From Tetracentron sinense (Eukaryota; Streptophyta; Magnoliopsida; Trochodendrales; Trochodendraceae), in contig JABCRI010000989.1 of NCBI GenBank assembly GCA_015143295.1, positions 124,001-188,000 on the forward strand: DNA of 64,000 bases, read 5' to 3'. Every line of letters starts with the position of its first letter. The stretch's first letter is position 1. The notes below the pieces were generated by a model that ran no database searches, was not told where the DNA came from, and worked only from the letters and a program-made list of their open reading frames with translations. The position numbers and the translations under genes were made by a program. Positions 27,305 through 39,209 of the stretch are shown here, piece after piece.

Positions 27305-29376
27305 GATTTCTATTGGTGGTCTTCTACTTAATAGAATCATCTCCATTAAGCATAATAATAATCCCTTGGGACTGAAAATGGGAGTTTACTCCATCATCAT
27401 GGTGAAGTGAAATGTCTGTCCCAAACTAGATTTGTCAAATCTGTTTAATTGTTAGGACTTCATTTTTGTTGTGTTTGTTGTTACTGTCCATTTGCAGATC
27501 CTGCTGCGTTTGACATTTTGTATCAGGACTCCAATCCTTCCATTTTAAAGCATATTTTTAAATTAAGGACATATATGTTTTCCGTTGGTCTCTACCGGAG
27601 CTTTATACTGTTTCATGTTGTGCTTGATGAAGAAAAAATCACCAGAACCTTTAGTTATTTTGTTTTGGTTCTATTCTTCTTTTTCTTTTGTTTTATTCCT
27701 TAGATCACCAGTCATGGAGATTCTCTGTATTGATTCTTTTTTTGTTCTAAAATAATGGTAAAATCTGTGACTTGAATCACTTAACTCGGAATTCCATCAT
27801 TATTATTATTTTTTAAATGCTGAGGAAACCTGGTATGATTTCCTAAAAGACCCTCACATGCCTTCCAGGCCTGGGATGTTCTCGCGGCACACATGCTCAT
27901 CAGTATGTAGTGTATGTGCGAGAGCTCTTCTTTAGATGCTCATTGCCAAAATACTCACATTGATTTGGACACTGTAGCCACTGATCTGAAGTGGATGGTT
28001 AGGGTAGCCACACTGGCAGCATATCAAGAAGTCTACTGTTTGTAGTCCGAGCTGTCTAGGTTGCAGAGTGTATATCCCACTTTCAATAGTTCTTAATTGC
28101 TTCCTATAGCAGTTTCATGAATTGTTACAATTATTTGGCTGTTGTGAGAACTACCATAGAATGTATTCATATTAGAAAATGGTTTAATTGTCAATTTCCG
28201 CTAGAAGCAACATGTTCATAACTTTTATTCCGATGAGCAGAATCAAAATCTTCATGTACATGGTGAATAATTAGCATAATTCCAAAGAACCTGTATAGGA
28301 CTCAATCTTCTTGGCAAATTTTGTATTATTATGACCCTTTTATCGAATTTGCTAGGTCTGTTTGCATAGATAGAATTGGTGATGCTTTCATAGGCTGCTA
28401 AACTCGGCCAATGCTGGCATGACTCAGCTGTCATTTTCGATTTCCTTAGAAAACAATGAACTTGAGTTGAAGTTTGATGTTCGCATTCCTTCGACTGAAC
28501 TGGACTTGGCATGAACCAAATGTTACTATGTTTTTTAGTTGAGTTCCAGTGATGAGATTGTATTTCTTAGATAATACTATTGTGCCTTGACTGAGACTTT
28601 AAACCATGGAACTTGCTGTAGTTTATGGGACTAAGGAGAATTTGGAAGTTTTTTAAACTTTAAAACCTTGGACTTGCTGTAGTTTATGGGACTTCTGAGA
28701 ATTCAAAGTTTTTCTGTCTTAATGCATACATTGTCGGGCCATCACAAGGCAAGCTAGTCACCAACATCACTTCACATTTTTCGCAAGTAATGTAAGTAGG
28801 GCAATGTTCCTAGTCTCGTTTATACCTTTTTGGGATTCCCGGCCTTTAGGAATAAACATAACCACTGCTGGTTATAAAACTTAGGTACGCCGCACATAAA
28901 TTTATAATAAATTAAACATGTTCCTTGAAAGTAATAAGAACAGCACATCTCACCATTTGGAGTCTGGAAACTTCGTGATCTGAAAGATTTTTGCTTGTTT
29001 TGAGCTTCGAACTCTTAAGTAAAGGATGTAAGCACATTATTTTTTTATGGGGACCATGAGGTCCCCATTGATTACCACAACAGATATTCTGATGTGATTA
29101 AGACCCGACTTCCATGAAATGTCAGTTCTGTGACTGCTATCTTTGCTCTAGAGCTTCTCAACATCAAGAACCTGGTTTGATTCATATTGCTTCCCTATTT
29201 TCATGGGTCAAATATCACCATAAAATTCCATTTCTATTTAATTTACTTGGATGAATTATGATAGGGTAATGTGTTACCAAACAGTACATTTTCTTAATTG
29301 ATCGAAGATCATTATTTAACTCTAAAATGGACTTTTGGTGATCTATGACTGGTTTGATTGGCTGATAGTCTGGATC
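27305..29376. other. 6PGDH 3' UTR and intergenic stretch
   Basis: T-rich sequence to about 27720 is a likely 3' UTR. Beyond it nothing is recognised. Two imperfect direct copies of CTTGCTGTAGTTTATGGGAC lie at about 28612 and 28672. The minus-strand frame at 28252-28512 shows no known domain. Confidence 0.4.
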
Positions 29377-29681
29377 ATAGTTACCAAGTCAGAGTTCGGG
29401 AATAATTCGTCTAGGAAAAGTTCCGAAAATTCAGAAATAAATCAGGTAAGAAATGAAAAAAAAATACTAATTATTAAAGTTATAAACAAATATATTTCAT
29501 AAATTAAATATTTATTCGGGACTTTTTCAAAAAAATCGTGAATAATTCGTGTTTAATTCGCGACTTTTTGAAAAAGTCACTATTTTTTCCAAAACTCGTG
29601 AATACTTTGAGAATTATTTGTTTGACAACAAAGTCGGATATTATTCGGGATTTTTTGAAAAGATCAGAACTTGGTAACTAT
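29377..29681. mobile_element. MITE with ATAGTTACCAAGT ends
   Basis: Terminal inverted repeat ATAGTTACCAAGTCAGA / complement of ATAGTTACCAAGTTCTGA enclosing an AT-rich body with repeated ATTCGnGA words. A partial relative starts at about 57852 (CATAGTTATTAACCCGG). Non-coding, about 305 bp. Confidence 0.6.
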
Positions 29682-30411
29682 GGTGTAGATGACCTTGGAA
29701 AACAACGGATAAGTGGTAAACTGGCAACAGTGTCAACTTAATTGATTGCCTATGCAGCCCTTTGCTCTTTGGGCCCACTCTGCAGGATCTAGATATTATG
29801 TAGCCAACATTGTGACATTATCAATGCTTCTCCTGCTTCACATATGCGTTTATGTATCGATTTTCCTGCTTCCATACACCAATTATTGTGTTGATTCATC
29901 AATAACATACATACACATAGTGTATTAGTTAGAAGAAAGCACTGGTTATAGGAAGTTTCTACTGACACCGTAGTGCTAGCACATATTTTTGATTCAAAAC
30001 CTATCTTTCCCTTCCACGGCTGACTCTACCACATCGGTCCATCTACTCTTCCTCCATCGTATCCAATCTTGTATGACCTGTATATTATATTTCTCACATT
30101 TCAGATATAGAAATAAAGAATTTAAAATTTTGTTCCCTTTTTTTGGTCATCCGTAAGCTGGCATCTAACTAGTGGCCTTATTCTTATGTGCAGTGCGAAT
30201 ATTATGCAATTGAACACATGCTTGAGTCTTAAATACACTAAGAAAATCTAAGTTTGATTTGATAGAATTAGAAAATTAACAAAGTTTCATTATTTTATTT
30301 AATCAGCACACATTTGAATTATGAGTGCTCCAGGGCTGCTTTCACTTTCTCATTTTTTTTCTACTTCTCTGAGTCTGCACCTGTGCTTTCTATATAATAG
30401 AGGAATATAAC

Positions 30412-30454
<43 letters not shown>

Positions 30455-30519
30455 CCTTTACTATCACACTGGAACTCTGGAACCACAAAAACATAGGAAT
30501 GGATTATGTGCTATTTTGC
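29682..30519. other. Intergenic stretch with (TA)n microsatellite
   Basis: No gene recognised. An uninterrupted TA run lies at about 30414-30451. Confidence 0.5.
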
Positions 30520-31062
30520 TTATTTGAGAAAACATGCCACCATTCTAGAAGGAAATATGAAGAAAAGAATCACTGAAACACATCTATTTTTCTTTGCCCA
30601 TCCAGTTGTTTTTTCTTACCTTGGCAGCCCTTGAACACGACTAGAAGCACTATTTGCCGCACTGGTTCCTTTTCCTGTACTTGCAGCATTCTTCCTTCTC
30701 TTCTTTCCCACTTGATTGTAAGCCTTCTTATATGAGGAACACTTGTTATCATCCTCATCCTCATCTTCATTGTGTTTGAAAGGAGCCATGCCATGGTCCC
30801 CCTCACCATTCCTGCTTGGATGCTCACGATGACCTGGACCAGAAGATGCATCAGAAGCCATAGAATCATCGTCATTGTCATCACCATGATCATCATCATC
30901 GTTGTCATCATCATTGTGATCATCATCATAATCATCATCTTCTTCTTCTTCTTCATCACTATGGTCATCATCATCATGCATAGGGGAGGCTAAATAGGTT
31001 GTCCACCCGGATTCACTACTGCTACATTCTTCTGTACCTCCTGAGAGTTGGGAAGACTCCAT
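30520..31062 (-). CDS. SOFL: SOB FIVE-LIKE (SOFL) protein
   Basis: Exon 1 (31062-30620) encodes 147 residues with both SOFL landmarks: SESGWTTYL near residues 16-24 (SOFL-A) and DDSMASDASSGP at about 65-76 (SOFL-B). The domain ends in a basic stretch GKKRRKN (119-125) that could serve as a nuclear signal. The donor CCAAG|GTAAGA at 30620/30619 and an acceptor CTTCTAG| before 30544 give a short second exon ending RMVACFLK; exon 2 is tentative, and without splicing the frame stops one codon after the donor. I chose the Met at 31062 because the conserved MESS start of the family falls there; an in-frame Met at 31113 is less likely. SOFL proteins raise cytokinin output when overexpressed in Arabidopsis; their biochemical action is unknown. 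The Asp/Glu/His tract between the two motifs (about 29-66) is unusually long. Confidence 0.85.
30865..30985 (-). repeat. GAT-type trinucleotide repeat inside SOFL
   Basis: Imperfect (GAT)n on the coding strand encodes the long Asp run between the SOFL-A and SOFL-B motifs. The purity of the repeat suggests recent slippage growth. Confidence 0.75.
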
Positions 31063-32932
31063 TACTGTAGGTAGAGAAAGAACAGGACACTCACAGAGAG
31101 GAGTAGAGAACACAAAACTCCATTTGTAAATGAGAAACCAAAGACGAAAGATTATCTAAACACCTGTAATCCTCATTACCTGGGAAGCCCAACAATGTCT
31201 TTATCTCCTGAGTCCTGACCCTTCATCTACCAAAGACAGCTTTCTACACCTCACAATTTGAAAAGTACATAAACCCATGTTAGTGAACAGCTAGAATAAA
31301 TTTCACCACCTGGAAATTTAAACACCATTAATTATATCTGGCTTTTAATCAGAAGAGGACAGCTTCTTATCAAATGAAAGCAGAGGAATCCATTAAAACA
31401 CAAGTTCTTAAATTTGAAGAACTGGGGTTGTTCACTTGGTCATTAGAATTCACACCTGAAATACTATCATCTTTACTTCTCTTGTCTGTCATAAATAAAA
31501 AAGCATCTTTAAATGCAAAAACCATATGAGCCCACTTCACAAACTGGAGAGAATATAGAACCCATGTTCTTAAACAGGTAAAACAAGGTCCCTTCATTAC
31601 CCATTTATCTTTCATACCTTTAATTCTCTCTTATCATCTTCAAAGAGCAGTCTTTTTCTATGAAAAATGAAGAGAATCCATAGTAGTGATAGACTGCATA
31701 AAGGGAGTAGGGTAAAATGGAGAGCATGGGTTCTCTCATTCATGTTTTTTTGATCGGTAAAGCAGATAATAAAAGAGAACTAGAAACACAGAAAGGTTCA
31801 CAAAAAGTAAACAAAGAACGAAAACAAAGGAAAAAACAGCGACGAAGGACCCCAACCACATCACAAGATAATTCGTACTTACATAGAAGCAAACAAGGCC
31901 ACGGACTATCCTGTAAATCTGGGCCAATATGTTTCAGGGGAAGACATGAAGTTTCATTTCTGTCTAATTTAGTTTTTTAACCAAAAGAAATGCAGGGTTT
32001 TAGATCAAACTAGATGACTTTGTGGTGGAAATGAAATTTTTTTTGCTTTTGTTCGTTTGTGTTTGTCCTCCCCACCTTTTTTTTGGGTATCATCTGTCTC
32101 CCTCATAAAGCAGGCTTATGTCATGTGTTCTGGGGGATGAACATGAAATTCTAAAATAATTTCTCAGGACATATCAGTAGCAGTAATTGTGTTGATTATG
32201 ATTAAAATTATCACATCAACAAGCAATTGTTATTTTTCCTCTCTTGGGATTACAATTATCACATTAACATGGAATTCTACAATAATTTCTGGGTTAAAAT
32301 TTTTTTAAAAAAAAACTTGAACAAGCAACCTTTTATTCATTTTTTCTACTGATTTTTTCCTCTATTGACTCTTCTGATGGAGTATTCTTTGATTGGGAGG
32401 GGAATGAACAGAAAGGTCTGAGAGTGAAATCCAAGTGGGTTGGGCATGCCTTGTCCATCCTTTTGTAGGCATGGTTTTGGCTATTCCCCACCACTTTTGT
32501 TTCTTTCTTGGCTTATTATCTATCAAAACTGGACAAGTGAGGCCCTTGCATTATTCTCTATGGCTGTCCTTTTGGCAAATTAAATCTTGACTTGCTCTTG
32601 TCTTGGGCTCCCTTTGAACATATACTTTGGAAGTTCTCTTTTGGTGATGGGGGCAACATTCTCAAGACTAGAGAATTGATTCAGCACTTTCACCTTGAAA
32701 ATGTTTTTCACAATTTCTTTCGACAAAGGCAATAAGATAAAATATATATTAAGGTCAACTGATACAGTATAGACATTGGTTGATTCTCCAAATTCATCTA
32801 GAGGACTATGTAGAAGAACTGTATATTGATAATTCTTGGATGGTTTACAAGGACCTAAACAAAGATTTAAATTAGATAATTCAATATTTTTATCATAGAA
32901 AAAAACCTCAATCAAATCAAATCTAATTTAAG
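31063..32932. other. Intergenic stretch upstream of SOFL
   Basis: Contains the SOFL promoter side (no clear TATA box) and otherwise no recognised feature. The minus-strand frame at 32580-32915 (111 residues) matches nothing I know and has no splice or start context. Confidence 0.35.
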
Positions 32933-33485
32933 TAGGGGTGTCAACGAGCCGAGCTGAGCCGACTGCTCGAGCTCGGCTCGTTGGAATTTTACAGATGCTC
33001 AGACTCGGCTTGGCTCGTTGGAATTTTATAGATGCTCAGGCTCAGCCACAAATCATTGAGCTCGAGCTCGAGCTCGGCTCGATAATTTTTTTCTTTTTTT
33101 AAAATACACTAATAAACACTAAATTCAATTAAAAAAATAATAAAAGGACATGTTTTTTTGGGATGTCATGTGACTCCCGTGAAAGCTTGAGTTAAAACTT
33201 AAAATGGAAATAATTATGTTAATGTATACTAAATATATTTTACCAAAAAAAATGTATACAAAATATATAATTTAAATTAACTTTTAAAGGGTATTATTAT
33301 AAAATTAATCGAGCCAAGCCGAGCCGAGCTAAGCCACTTATTGTTTAGGCTCGGCTCATTTATTTTTCGAGCTCACTTTTAAGGCTCAGCTCGGCTCAAC
33401 GAGCCCAAAGTAAAAGCTCAAGCTCAGTTTATTTCAAGTCGAGCTGCTCTAGCTCGCGAGCTGGCTCGGCTCGTTGACACCCCTA
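32933..33485. mobile_element. hAT MITE of the GAGCCGAGCTCG family
   Basis: Near-perfect terminal inverted repeat TAGGGGTGTCAACGAGCCGA on both ends, followed inward by GAGCTCG-rich arms around an AT-rich centre. The 8-bp flanks AATTTAAG and AATCTAAA agree at 6 of 8 positions, consistent with a hAT target duplication. 553 bp, non-coding. Shorter relatives are at 51321-51474 and 56205-56494. Confidence 0.75.
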
Positions 33486-33527
33486 AATCTAAATCTACTC
33501 AATCTAATTAATTTAAGGGAAATGGAA

Positions 33528-33785
33528 AATGGATCCAGGGTCAGCTTAGAAGCTGACCCCAGGATCTTATTGGTCCACGCACCCTTTTTACCACCCATCA
33601 ACTGTGGTTAGGATTCACTCATCTCCTAGGGTTAAACAATCTATCCATGGTTTTTAGAAAAATAAAAAAACAAAATATTAATTTTAATTTAATTAAACTT
33701 AACCATGATAAAAGAGGTGTTAAAAGGGACACGGGAACACTGCCGTCAGCTTAGAAGAGGACCCTGGGTCCTCTTCTCAGACTCT
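33528..33785 (-). repeat. Dispersed repeat with GTGAATC core and GGTCAGCTTAGAAG ends
   Basis: The complement of AGTGAATCCTAACCACAGTT lies at about 33600, and TTAAAAGGGACACGGG at 33720. The flanks GGGTCAGCTTAGAAGCTGACC and GTCAGCTTAGAAGAGGACCC are related words in the same orientation. It is one of several copies in the window and is probably a non-autonomous DNA transposon. Confidence 0.5.
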
Positions 33786-33820
33786 TAATTTAAATTCAAA
33801 TCACCATGTGATACATTTAT

Positions 33821-33955
33821 TATCCTACTCTATTCTCTACCAGCTTAGACACATATTGAATACTTTGGACCTACTAAAAACAAGTATATCCTACTCTATT
33901 CTCTATAAGACTAAACATAATATCGAATACCTTAGACCTACTAATACAAGTATAA
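33821..33955 (+). repeat. Tandem duplication, about 2 x 66 bp
   Basis: TATCCTACTCTATTCTCTA begins at 33821 and again at 33887, each copy ending in CTACTAAnACAAGTATA. The copies differ at several positions. Confidence 0.7.
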
Positions 33956-34154
33956 CAGAAACCTCTGTCAAAACTGACTGGGTGATGCTAGAGCTGAACC
34001 TAAAACTTGGCTAGCCCTACCAGGTTACTGCCAAGGTCATTACATTACATTAAATGGATATAGTTCCAAAGTGAATGAACCGAAAGAATTCGGATTTACC
34101 TGGCTACCACGTCATCTAAAGCTGAAAATGCTTCTTCCTGCTTTCTTTGTATAG

Positions 34155-34562
34155 TAGGGATGGCAATGGGGCGGGTTTGGGCTAGGAGCCACCAACCCTA
34201 CCTTGCCCTCTAATGGGAAGGCTTCTACCCCGTTCTCATCCCAAACCCGGGTCAGGGCAGGGCGGACCCCATCCCCATTTGTCAAAACCCTTATTAGCTC
34301 TGGTCATGTCCCATTAAGCATCAGGATGGGTCGATTTGATATTTTTTATTATATGTAAGATAATAAGGTAATTTTAGAATTAATTTAAAAGTAAAATAGC
34401 TATTTAAATTAGCGGAGCAGGGCGACTTAAATCCATCCCTGTCCAACCTAAGTCAAGTTTACCCATCATTTCCCATCTCACCCCTACCCCGTTTATGAAC
34501 CTCCCAAACCCGTCCCAATAGGGGCGGGTTACTAGATTAGCCCGACCCAGTTGCCATCCATA
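34155..34562. mobile_element. hAT MITE with TAGGGATGGCAA ends
   Basis: Ends TAGGGATGGCAATGGGGCGGG and the complement of TATGGATGGCAACTGGGTCGG. GGGGCGGG/CCCCGCC-type arms flank an AT-rich centre. No coding capacity; the target duplication is not clear. Confidence 0.65.
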
Positions 34563-34668
34563 TTTTTCCCTCAACACACCTGAAGCCGCCCCCATTTTAA
34601 TGGGCTAGGGTTGATGCTTTTGCCCCTTTGGTTGGAAAGTTATTGTTGTTTAAATATCTCATTTATTT

Positions 34669-34917
34669 AGGGTGCATTTGATTATTGTGGCCATAAATAT
34701 TTATAATATAATCATTGGACATATAATTACTAAAAAAATAATTGATTAAATTATAAACATGTTTAAGCTATTTAGGATAGTCCTAGTTAAAATGGTAATG
34801 GTTTTATAAAATTGATTAAAACTCTTGTAATCCAATACAAGTTTATTGAAAAGTAGCATATTTTAATCACTTTTTATTGATTGAATAAAAAAAAAAAATC
34901 AAACAGAAACACACCCT
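34669..34917. mobile_element. AT-rich MITE with AGGGTG ends
   Basis: Ends AGGGTGCATTTGATT and the complement of AGGGTGTGTTTCTGTTTGATT. The 5-bp flanks TATTT/TATTT are identical and could be a target duplication. Non-coding, superfamily uncertain. Confidence 0.5.
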
Positions 34918-35404
34918 TATTTGACTATTATTTATTTAAACAAGATTAGCTCACATGTTGGGGTTGTGAGGGGTTCCTTGTTTAGGATCCGTTTAGTAGA
35001 TCTTGTTTATTTTTGACAGATTTAGTCAAAATAAATTTGCGGTAAATATAGGTTTTTTTTTACAATAGTAATAATAATAATAAATAGATAAAACATGTAA
35101 AAAAAAAAGACAGAAATCTCAATTCTGTTGTCCCCACAATAGATTGACGCACACTTTTCCCCTAAAATTACTTTGGTTTTAGACATGTATATATTTTTTC
35201 TTTTTTCTATAGCAAGTAGACACGCTATCAGACGGTCTAAAACGTGAAAATGTCTATCTGGAATATATATTTTGACAAATAAACTTGAAGTTTAGAGATT
35301 CCTAGGCAATAGGTTTGATTCTGTTTTCTTCAACCTATTTATAAAACAGGATGAGTTCGAGCGGAGGGTTTGGAGGGAGCAAATTTACTTTGGTTAGGCC
35401 TAGC
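34918..35404. other. AT-rich intergenic stretch
   Basis: No gene or repeat ends recognised. Confidence 0.35.
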
Positions 35405-35560
35405 CTTTAACTCAGCCTCTAACACCCTTTAACTCTGGTTAAGAATTTTAATTATTGTAGCTTTTTTCTTAAAAACTAAAGTTGGAATCTTTAATCCTAA
35501 GAGTTAGTGAATCTTAACCACAATTAAATAGAATTAAAAGGAACACATGGCAAGTTGGAG
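35405..35560 (+). repeat. Dispersed repeat, intact-looking copy (GTGAATCTTAACC family)
   Basis: Runs from ACCCTTTAACTCTGGTTAAG through TTAGTGAATCTTAACCACAA to TTAAAAGGAACACATGG. It is the best whole copy in the window and shows what the site at 6134/13126 looked like before the Harbinger insertion. Confidence 0.6.
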
Positions 35561-35688
35561 AGGTTGGGCCAAAATATTTTACTCCGTCTCCGACCAGAGA
35601 AAATCCTATTCAGGTTTGCGCATTGATTGACTTAGATTGCTGCCACGTCTTACTTTTGTGTGTGTCAGTTTGTGGACGCGCGTGTGTG

Positions 35689-35695
35689 TGAGAGT

Positions 35696-35737
<42 letters not shown>
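35689..35737 (+). repeat. (GA)n microsatellite
   Basis: Nearly pure GA run, preceded by GTGTGTG at 35680-35690. Confidence 0.9.
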
Positions 35738-35742
<5 letters not shown>

Positions 35743-37808
35743 GGGTTAAATTCTACTTAAAAACTCTTTTTACAACTCCTAGTGGAAATTATGATTGCAA
35801 ATGTTTCCCACTGAAGAAGATAACGTAGAAATGCTTCTCTCTACTAATAGCCAACTTTAAGCCACACCTTTTCACTTACTCTTCCGACCATATTGCATAA
35901 ACCCTTTAAATTTTCTCAGCCTCCCAAACCAACACATATTTCTTATTTCTACATTCTACCCTCTAATCATTCTCTAAAACCTCTTTACATCTCCGAGCCG
36001 CCGAGTCACCAACCTAACCCAGCACTAATCTACATTTCCCTTCCTTTTGTCAAAATGGGGGCTAATCACTACTCTAAAATAAAGTATTGAGGAGCCCATT
36101 AAAGATGTAATTAAGCAATTGAACGGCACGACTACATGCACATGTTTTTTAGCTTAGGGTCACTGCTAATATGCACCAATAACTAACAGTGTTTCGTGAG
36201 CTGACTTGTTAGATTCATGGAACTTGTGAATGGGGAAGCAAATCAGTCTGCATCCTTTCTTGCGGCCATAAGTGTTTGAAGGCAATGATCAAATTGACTG
36301 TACGAATTTAATAGCTTTAAAAGAGAACCTGACCATCAAACACCCAGGCCATAGGAAAGAACCCAACGAAGAGCATAAACGATTTGGTTCTGTGGATGGG
36401 GGGACATGCCCTTGAACTTTCGAAAAACAAACATGAACTTTTATTTAATTATTTATTTAATAAGGCATAACCATTGGGTAAGGGGGCAACTGTTCCTAAA
36501 CTTTTGGAAACAAAATATACTTTTTATACATTACTTAACAGGGCATAGTCATTGGATAAAGGGATAGCTGCCCTAGTAAACAAGGAGAAACAATATACGT
36601 AGGATATGTACAGAATGACCCATGAACTTAGTTTTTTTTTAGGACTATGCCCCTCGAATACCCATTCCCTAGCTAGACCTATAATATTTCGTACAGCCTA
36701 AATCCTAATCATTCCCTATAAATTCATCAACAATTACTAACATTTTCAATAAACCATCGCTCTCCCCCCCCCCCCCCCCCCCCCCCCTTGGGGCTCCGCC
36801 GTTGGTTAGTGAAGTTGAAACCTCGCATGGCTTCAGAATCTTAAACAGGATTGAATTCTAAAAAGAAGAAAAACTTGAGGTTCTTCATAATTTGATGTAT
36901 GCAAATGACTCCCTGATCATCCTCTTTTCCTTGTGCCTATATACTCCTTTAATAACGCAAGGATGAAATCAACTGTAACCTCAAGGATTCCCCTCACATA
37001 TAAATAGTCTGTGAGATTTATTATGTTCAACTAATCAAGAGCTTAGTTATCGTGGAAAATTAGCAACTGATCCTAATAATTTGGGGGCTGTTTACAGAAA
37101 ACTAGATAATGCAAGAGAGAGATTTACAATGATGATTCCGCAAGTTCTTCAGGAAGAGAAAACAGCATGCCACATACAAAATGAGGACAGTCATGAGTTA
37201 GGATAGAGGTTTGTAATGTACTAATTTGATGGGTCTTGCCTAAGAGATCTTTTGTTTCAATCGCGGACCTTTGCGTCTAATTGCAGCCATTTATTTAGTA
37301 TCTTTGCTTGAACAATTTGAATACGAACTATGGAGAAAATGCAGAAAAATATTTACAATTTTGATCTTTGCGACCGATTTCAACTGATAAAGCTCTTGTT
37401 GATGGAACCTAATAACTGCTTGTTCCAGTCCTTCCATCCTCACCTTCTCATGTTTTCTTGAATTTGTTAATTTACTTAGCTTAATGTTTACAATATTCCA
37501 GTACTGAAATGGAATGATATTGGAACCTAATTTATCGAATACTTTAGAATATCAAGCACTTCTTTTAAAAACTGATAAGCTGCCATTGTTGTTACTGTTA
37601 GGAGTTAGTACACACAGATTAATGCATTCCCCCCAGAAGAAGAAAATGATCAAAATCACATCATTTATACAATTATACTCTACAATTTACATATTCTCCC
37701 GGCGAATAAAAAGCTTTAAAAAGATGGAAAAACAGAAAAAACTGATAACCTGAAGATGGGTTTCTGTAGTTTTGCCTTGTTCAAGATCCATGAGTGAAGT
37801 AAGGGATC
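35738..37808. other. Intergenic stretch with small tandem repeat and poly-C tract
   Basis: Two imperfect copies of an 80-bp unit (GGCATARYCATTGG...) lie at about 36411-36573, and a run of about 24 C at 36764-36787, which may be of uncertain length. The remainder shows no gene; the short frames at 35893-36090 and 37514-37753 look accidental. Confidence 0.45.
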
Positions 37809-38117
37809 TCAGACTTGTTGATCACCATGGAGAGTAGAAGAGACAGGCTTCGCCAGGTACGTAGGGATGTCGTCTCCAGCCATGATGACAACTATTTTTG
37901 GTTCAGTATCGACAGGTGAGTTCACGGCCTTAGCCGGCTTTTCTACAGTATCGCTCGACGAGTTGGCGGAAGACTTGCAGCAGGAGCAGACAAGGATGAT
38001 CAATGCTAATGCAATGAACCCCAACATTACTGCTAGGCCCCCGAAGATGTATGGGACCGGAGAATTCCATCGCTGGAAGCCAGAGGCGGCGGTCGGGGAT
38101 GTGTTTGTAGGCCTCAT
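37809..38117 (-). CDS. GDU: GLUTAMINE DUMPER (GDU) family membrane protein
   Basis: A 102-residue single-exon protein. It has a short N-terminal tail, the conserved NSPVPYIFGGLAVMLG lead into one membrane helix (about residues 19-45), a CSCC cluster after the helix, and the VIMAG motif KIVVIMAGDDIPTYLAKP (about 75-92). In Arabidopsis the helix and VIMAG box are both needed for function; overexpression increases amino-acid export and lowers amino-acid sensitivity, with the LOG2 ubiquitin ligase as known partner. The protein is at the short end of the family (about 100-160). I chose the Met at 38117 (MRPTNTS) because family members start MRP; the in-frame Met at 38150 would add 11 unsupported residues and lies close to the TATA box. 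Confidence 0.93.
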   Translation of the reverse strand: MRPTNTSPTAASGFQRWNSPVPYIFGGLAVMLGFIALALIILVCSCCKSSANSSSDTVEKPAKAVNSPVDTEPKIVVIMAGDDIPTYLAKPVSSTLHGDQQV

Positions 38118-38171
38118 CTCTCTTTCTCTCTCGAAAATTTTTAAGTGCAATGAACTGAGGTTTTTGATCTC

Positions 38172-38182
38172 TGTATTTATAG
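38172..38182 (-). promoter_or_regulatory. TATA box of the GDU gene
   Basis: CTATAAATACA on the minus strand, about 55 bp before the start codon. The transcription start would fall about 30 bp downstream, giving a very short leader with a CT-rich run. Confidence 0.7.
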
Positions 38183-38435
38183 AAGAGAAATAGGATTACA
38201 CAGTGCTTGGAATAGGAAAAAGCAGTTAGTTTACTTATGATACCAAAATACCTTTGGTTTGTTCAAGTGAGATTTCTTTCTTGTGCTTTACAGATCCTGC
38301 GGATAGAAGAAGTTCCTCGGTTCAGTGGAGATCCAAAAGTGCCCTCTCAATTAATTAAAATTACATGAACTCCCCAAAACTTGAAATTTTGTATAATTTT
38401 TCTACTGGGATAGTAACTTAGTACATATGAGTAGG

Positions 38436-38590
38436 TTTTTTTTTTTTTTTTTTGGCTTCAGATATCATTTACCTATCAGGATTAGAGCTCTTGCAACTCA
38501 TCGCTCGGGGGATTAGATTCTGAGACCTCTCACTTGGGAGAGGTCACACCCCCACCATTGGAGCAAGAGGCGGGGTGTCATGTGAGTAGC
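38436..38590 (-). mobile_element. SINE, minus orientation (GAGGTCTCAGAATC group)
   Basis: On the minus strand: head CTTGCTCCAATGGTGGGGGT (box A-like), GAGGTCTCAGAATCTAATCC (box B-like), body ending GGTAAATGATATC, and a poly-A tail (18 T at 38436-38453 on the plus strand). Confidence 0.7.
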
Positions 38591-38604
38591 CTTTACACAT
38601 AATA

Positions 38605-38730
38605 CATTTTTTTTTTCAAGGAGCAGGTAAAGTAAGATGTATAGGAAAACTTTATAGGACTTGATCCTAAGACCTCTCTCAAATGAGGGGCACACCTCGC
38701 TGTTTGAGGCGAGAGGGGCATTTGTAAATC
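38605..38730 (-). mobile_element. SINE, minus orientation, second copy
   Basis: Same head plan as the neighbour (GAGGTCTTAGGATCAAGTCC) with its own T run at 38607-38616. The body is shorter and diverged. Confidence 0.55.
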
Positions 38731-39209
38731 AGTGCAAAACTTCTCTCCAGGTAGAAGAATGCACAAAAGGCGCATTTGTGGAATGAACTTATCCCACTTT
38801 TATAATTCCTTTAAGCCAAACAGCAGATAGCTTTGACTTATATCTAGTCTACCAATGATATATTTATGCCTACAGACGAACACCTTAATAGATTATGATA
38901 GGAAGGACTGAGGAAAACAGAAAAAACTCATAAATCCATAATCAAAGTGGCATTATTTGGAAGGGTGTTTTCGTAAATTTAACGCTTGGGAAATTCTTTG
39001 TTACATTAATGGGCATTTACTTTTCCAGGAATAAGACCCACTAGTACCCTTTCGGCTCAAGTATTCACTCGTTTCCCATTTTGTCCATCAACTGGAAAAT
39101 TGATACAATTATCAAACTCTCCCTGTCATTTTCTAGAATGACTAATAACTCCTTCATTGTCTTTAAAATGAGAAAAACCCCAACATTTTTATGTGGTTAA
39201 CTAACAAAC
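38731..39209. other. Intergenic stretch, nothing recognised
   Basis: AT-rich and without coding signal or repeat ends. Confidence 0.35.

Noticed and set aside
26117-27410. Long frames on both strands over the 6PGDH gene
   Set aside because: Out-of-frame or antisense shadows of the 488-residue protein.
30570-30993. Met-rich and Ile-rich frames on both strands
   Set aside because: They are the GAT repeat of SOFL read in other frames or on the other strand.
32580-32915. A 111-residue minus-strand frame
   Set aside because: No recognisable family, no promoter or splice context, AT-rich codons; probably chance.
36764-36787. Run of about 24 C considered as a regulatory i-motif
   Set aside because: An isolated homopolymer with no gene nearby; its length may be a sequencing artefact.
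37867-38193. A 108-residue plus-strand frame
   Set aside because: Antisense of the GDU gene, whose VIMAG motif and TATA box support the minus strand.
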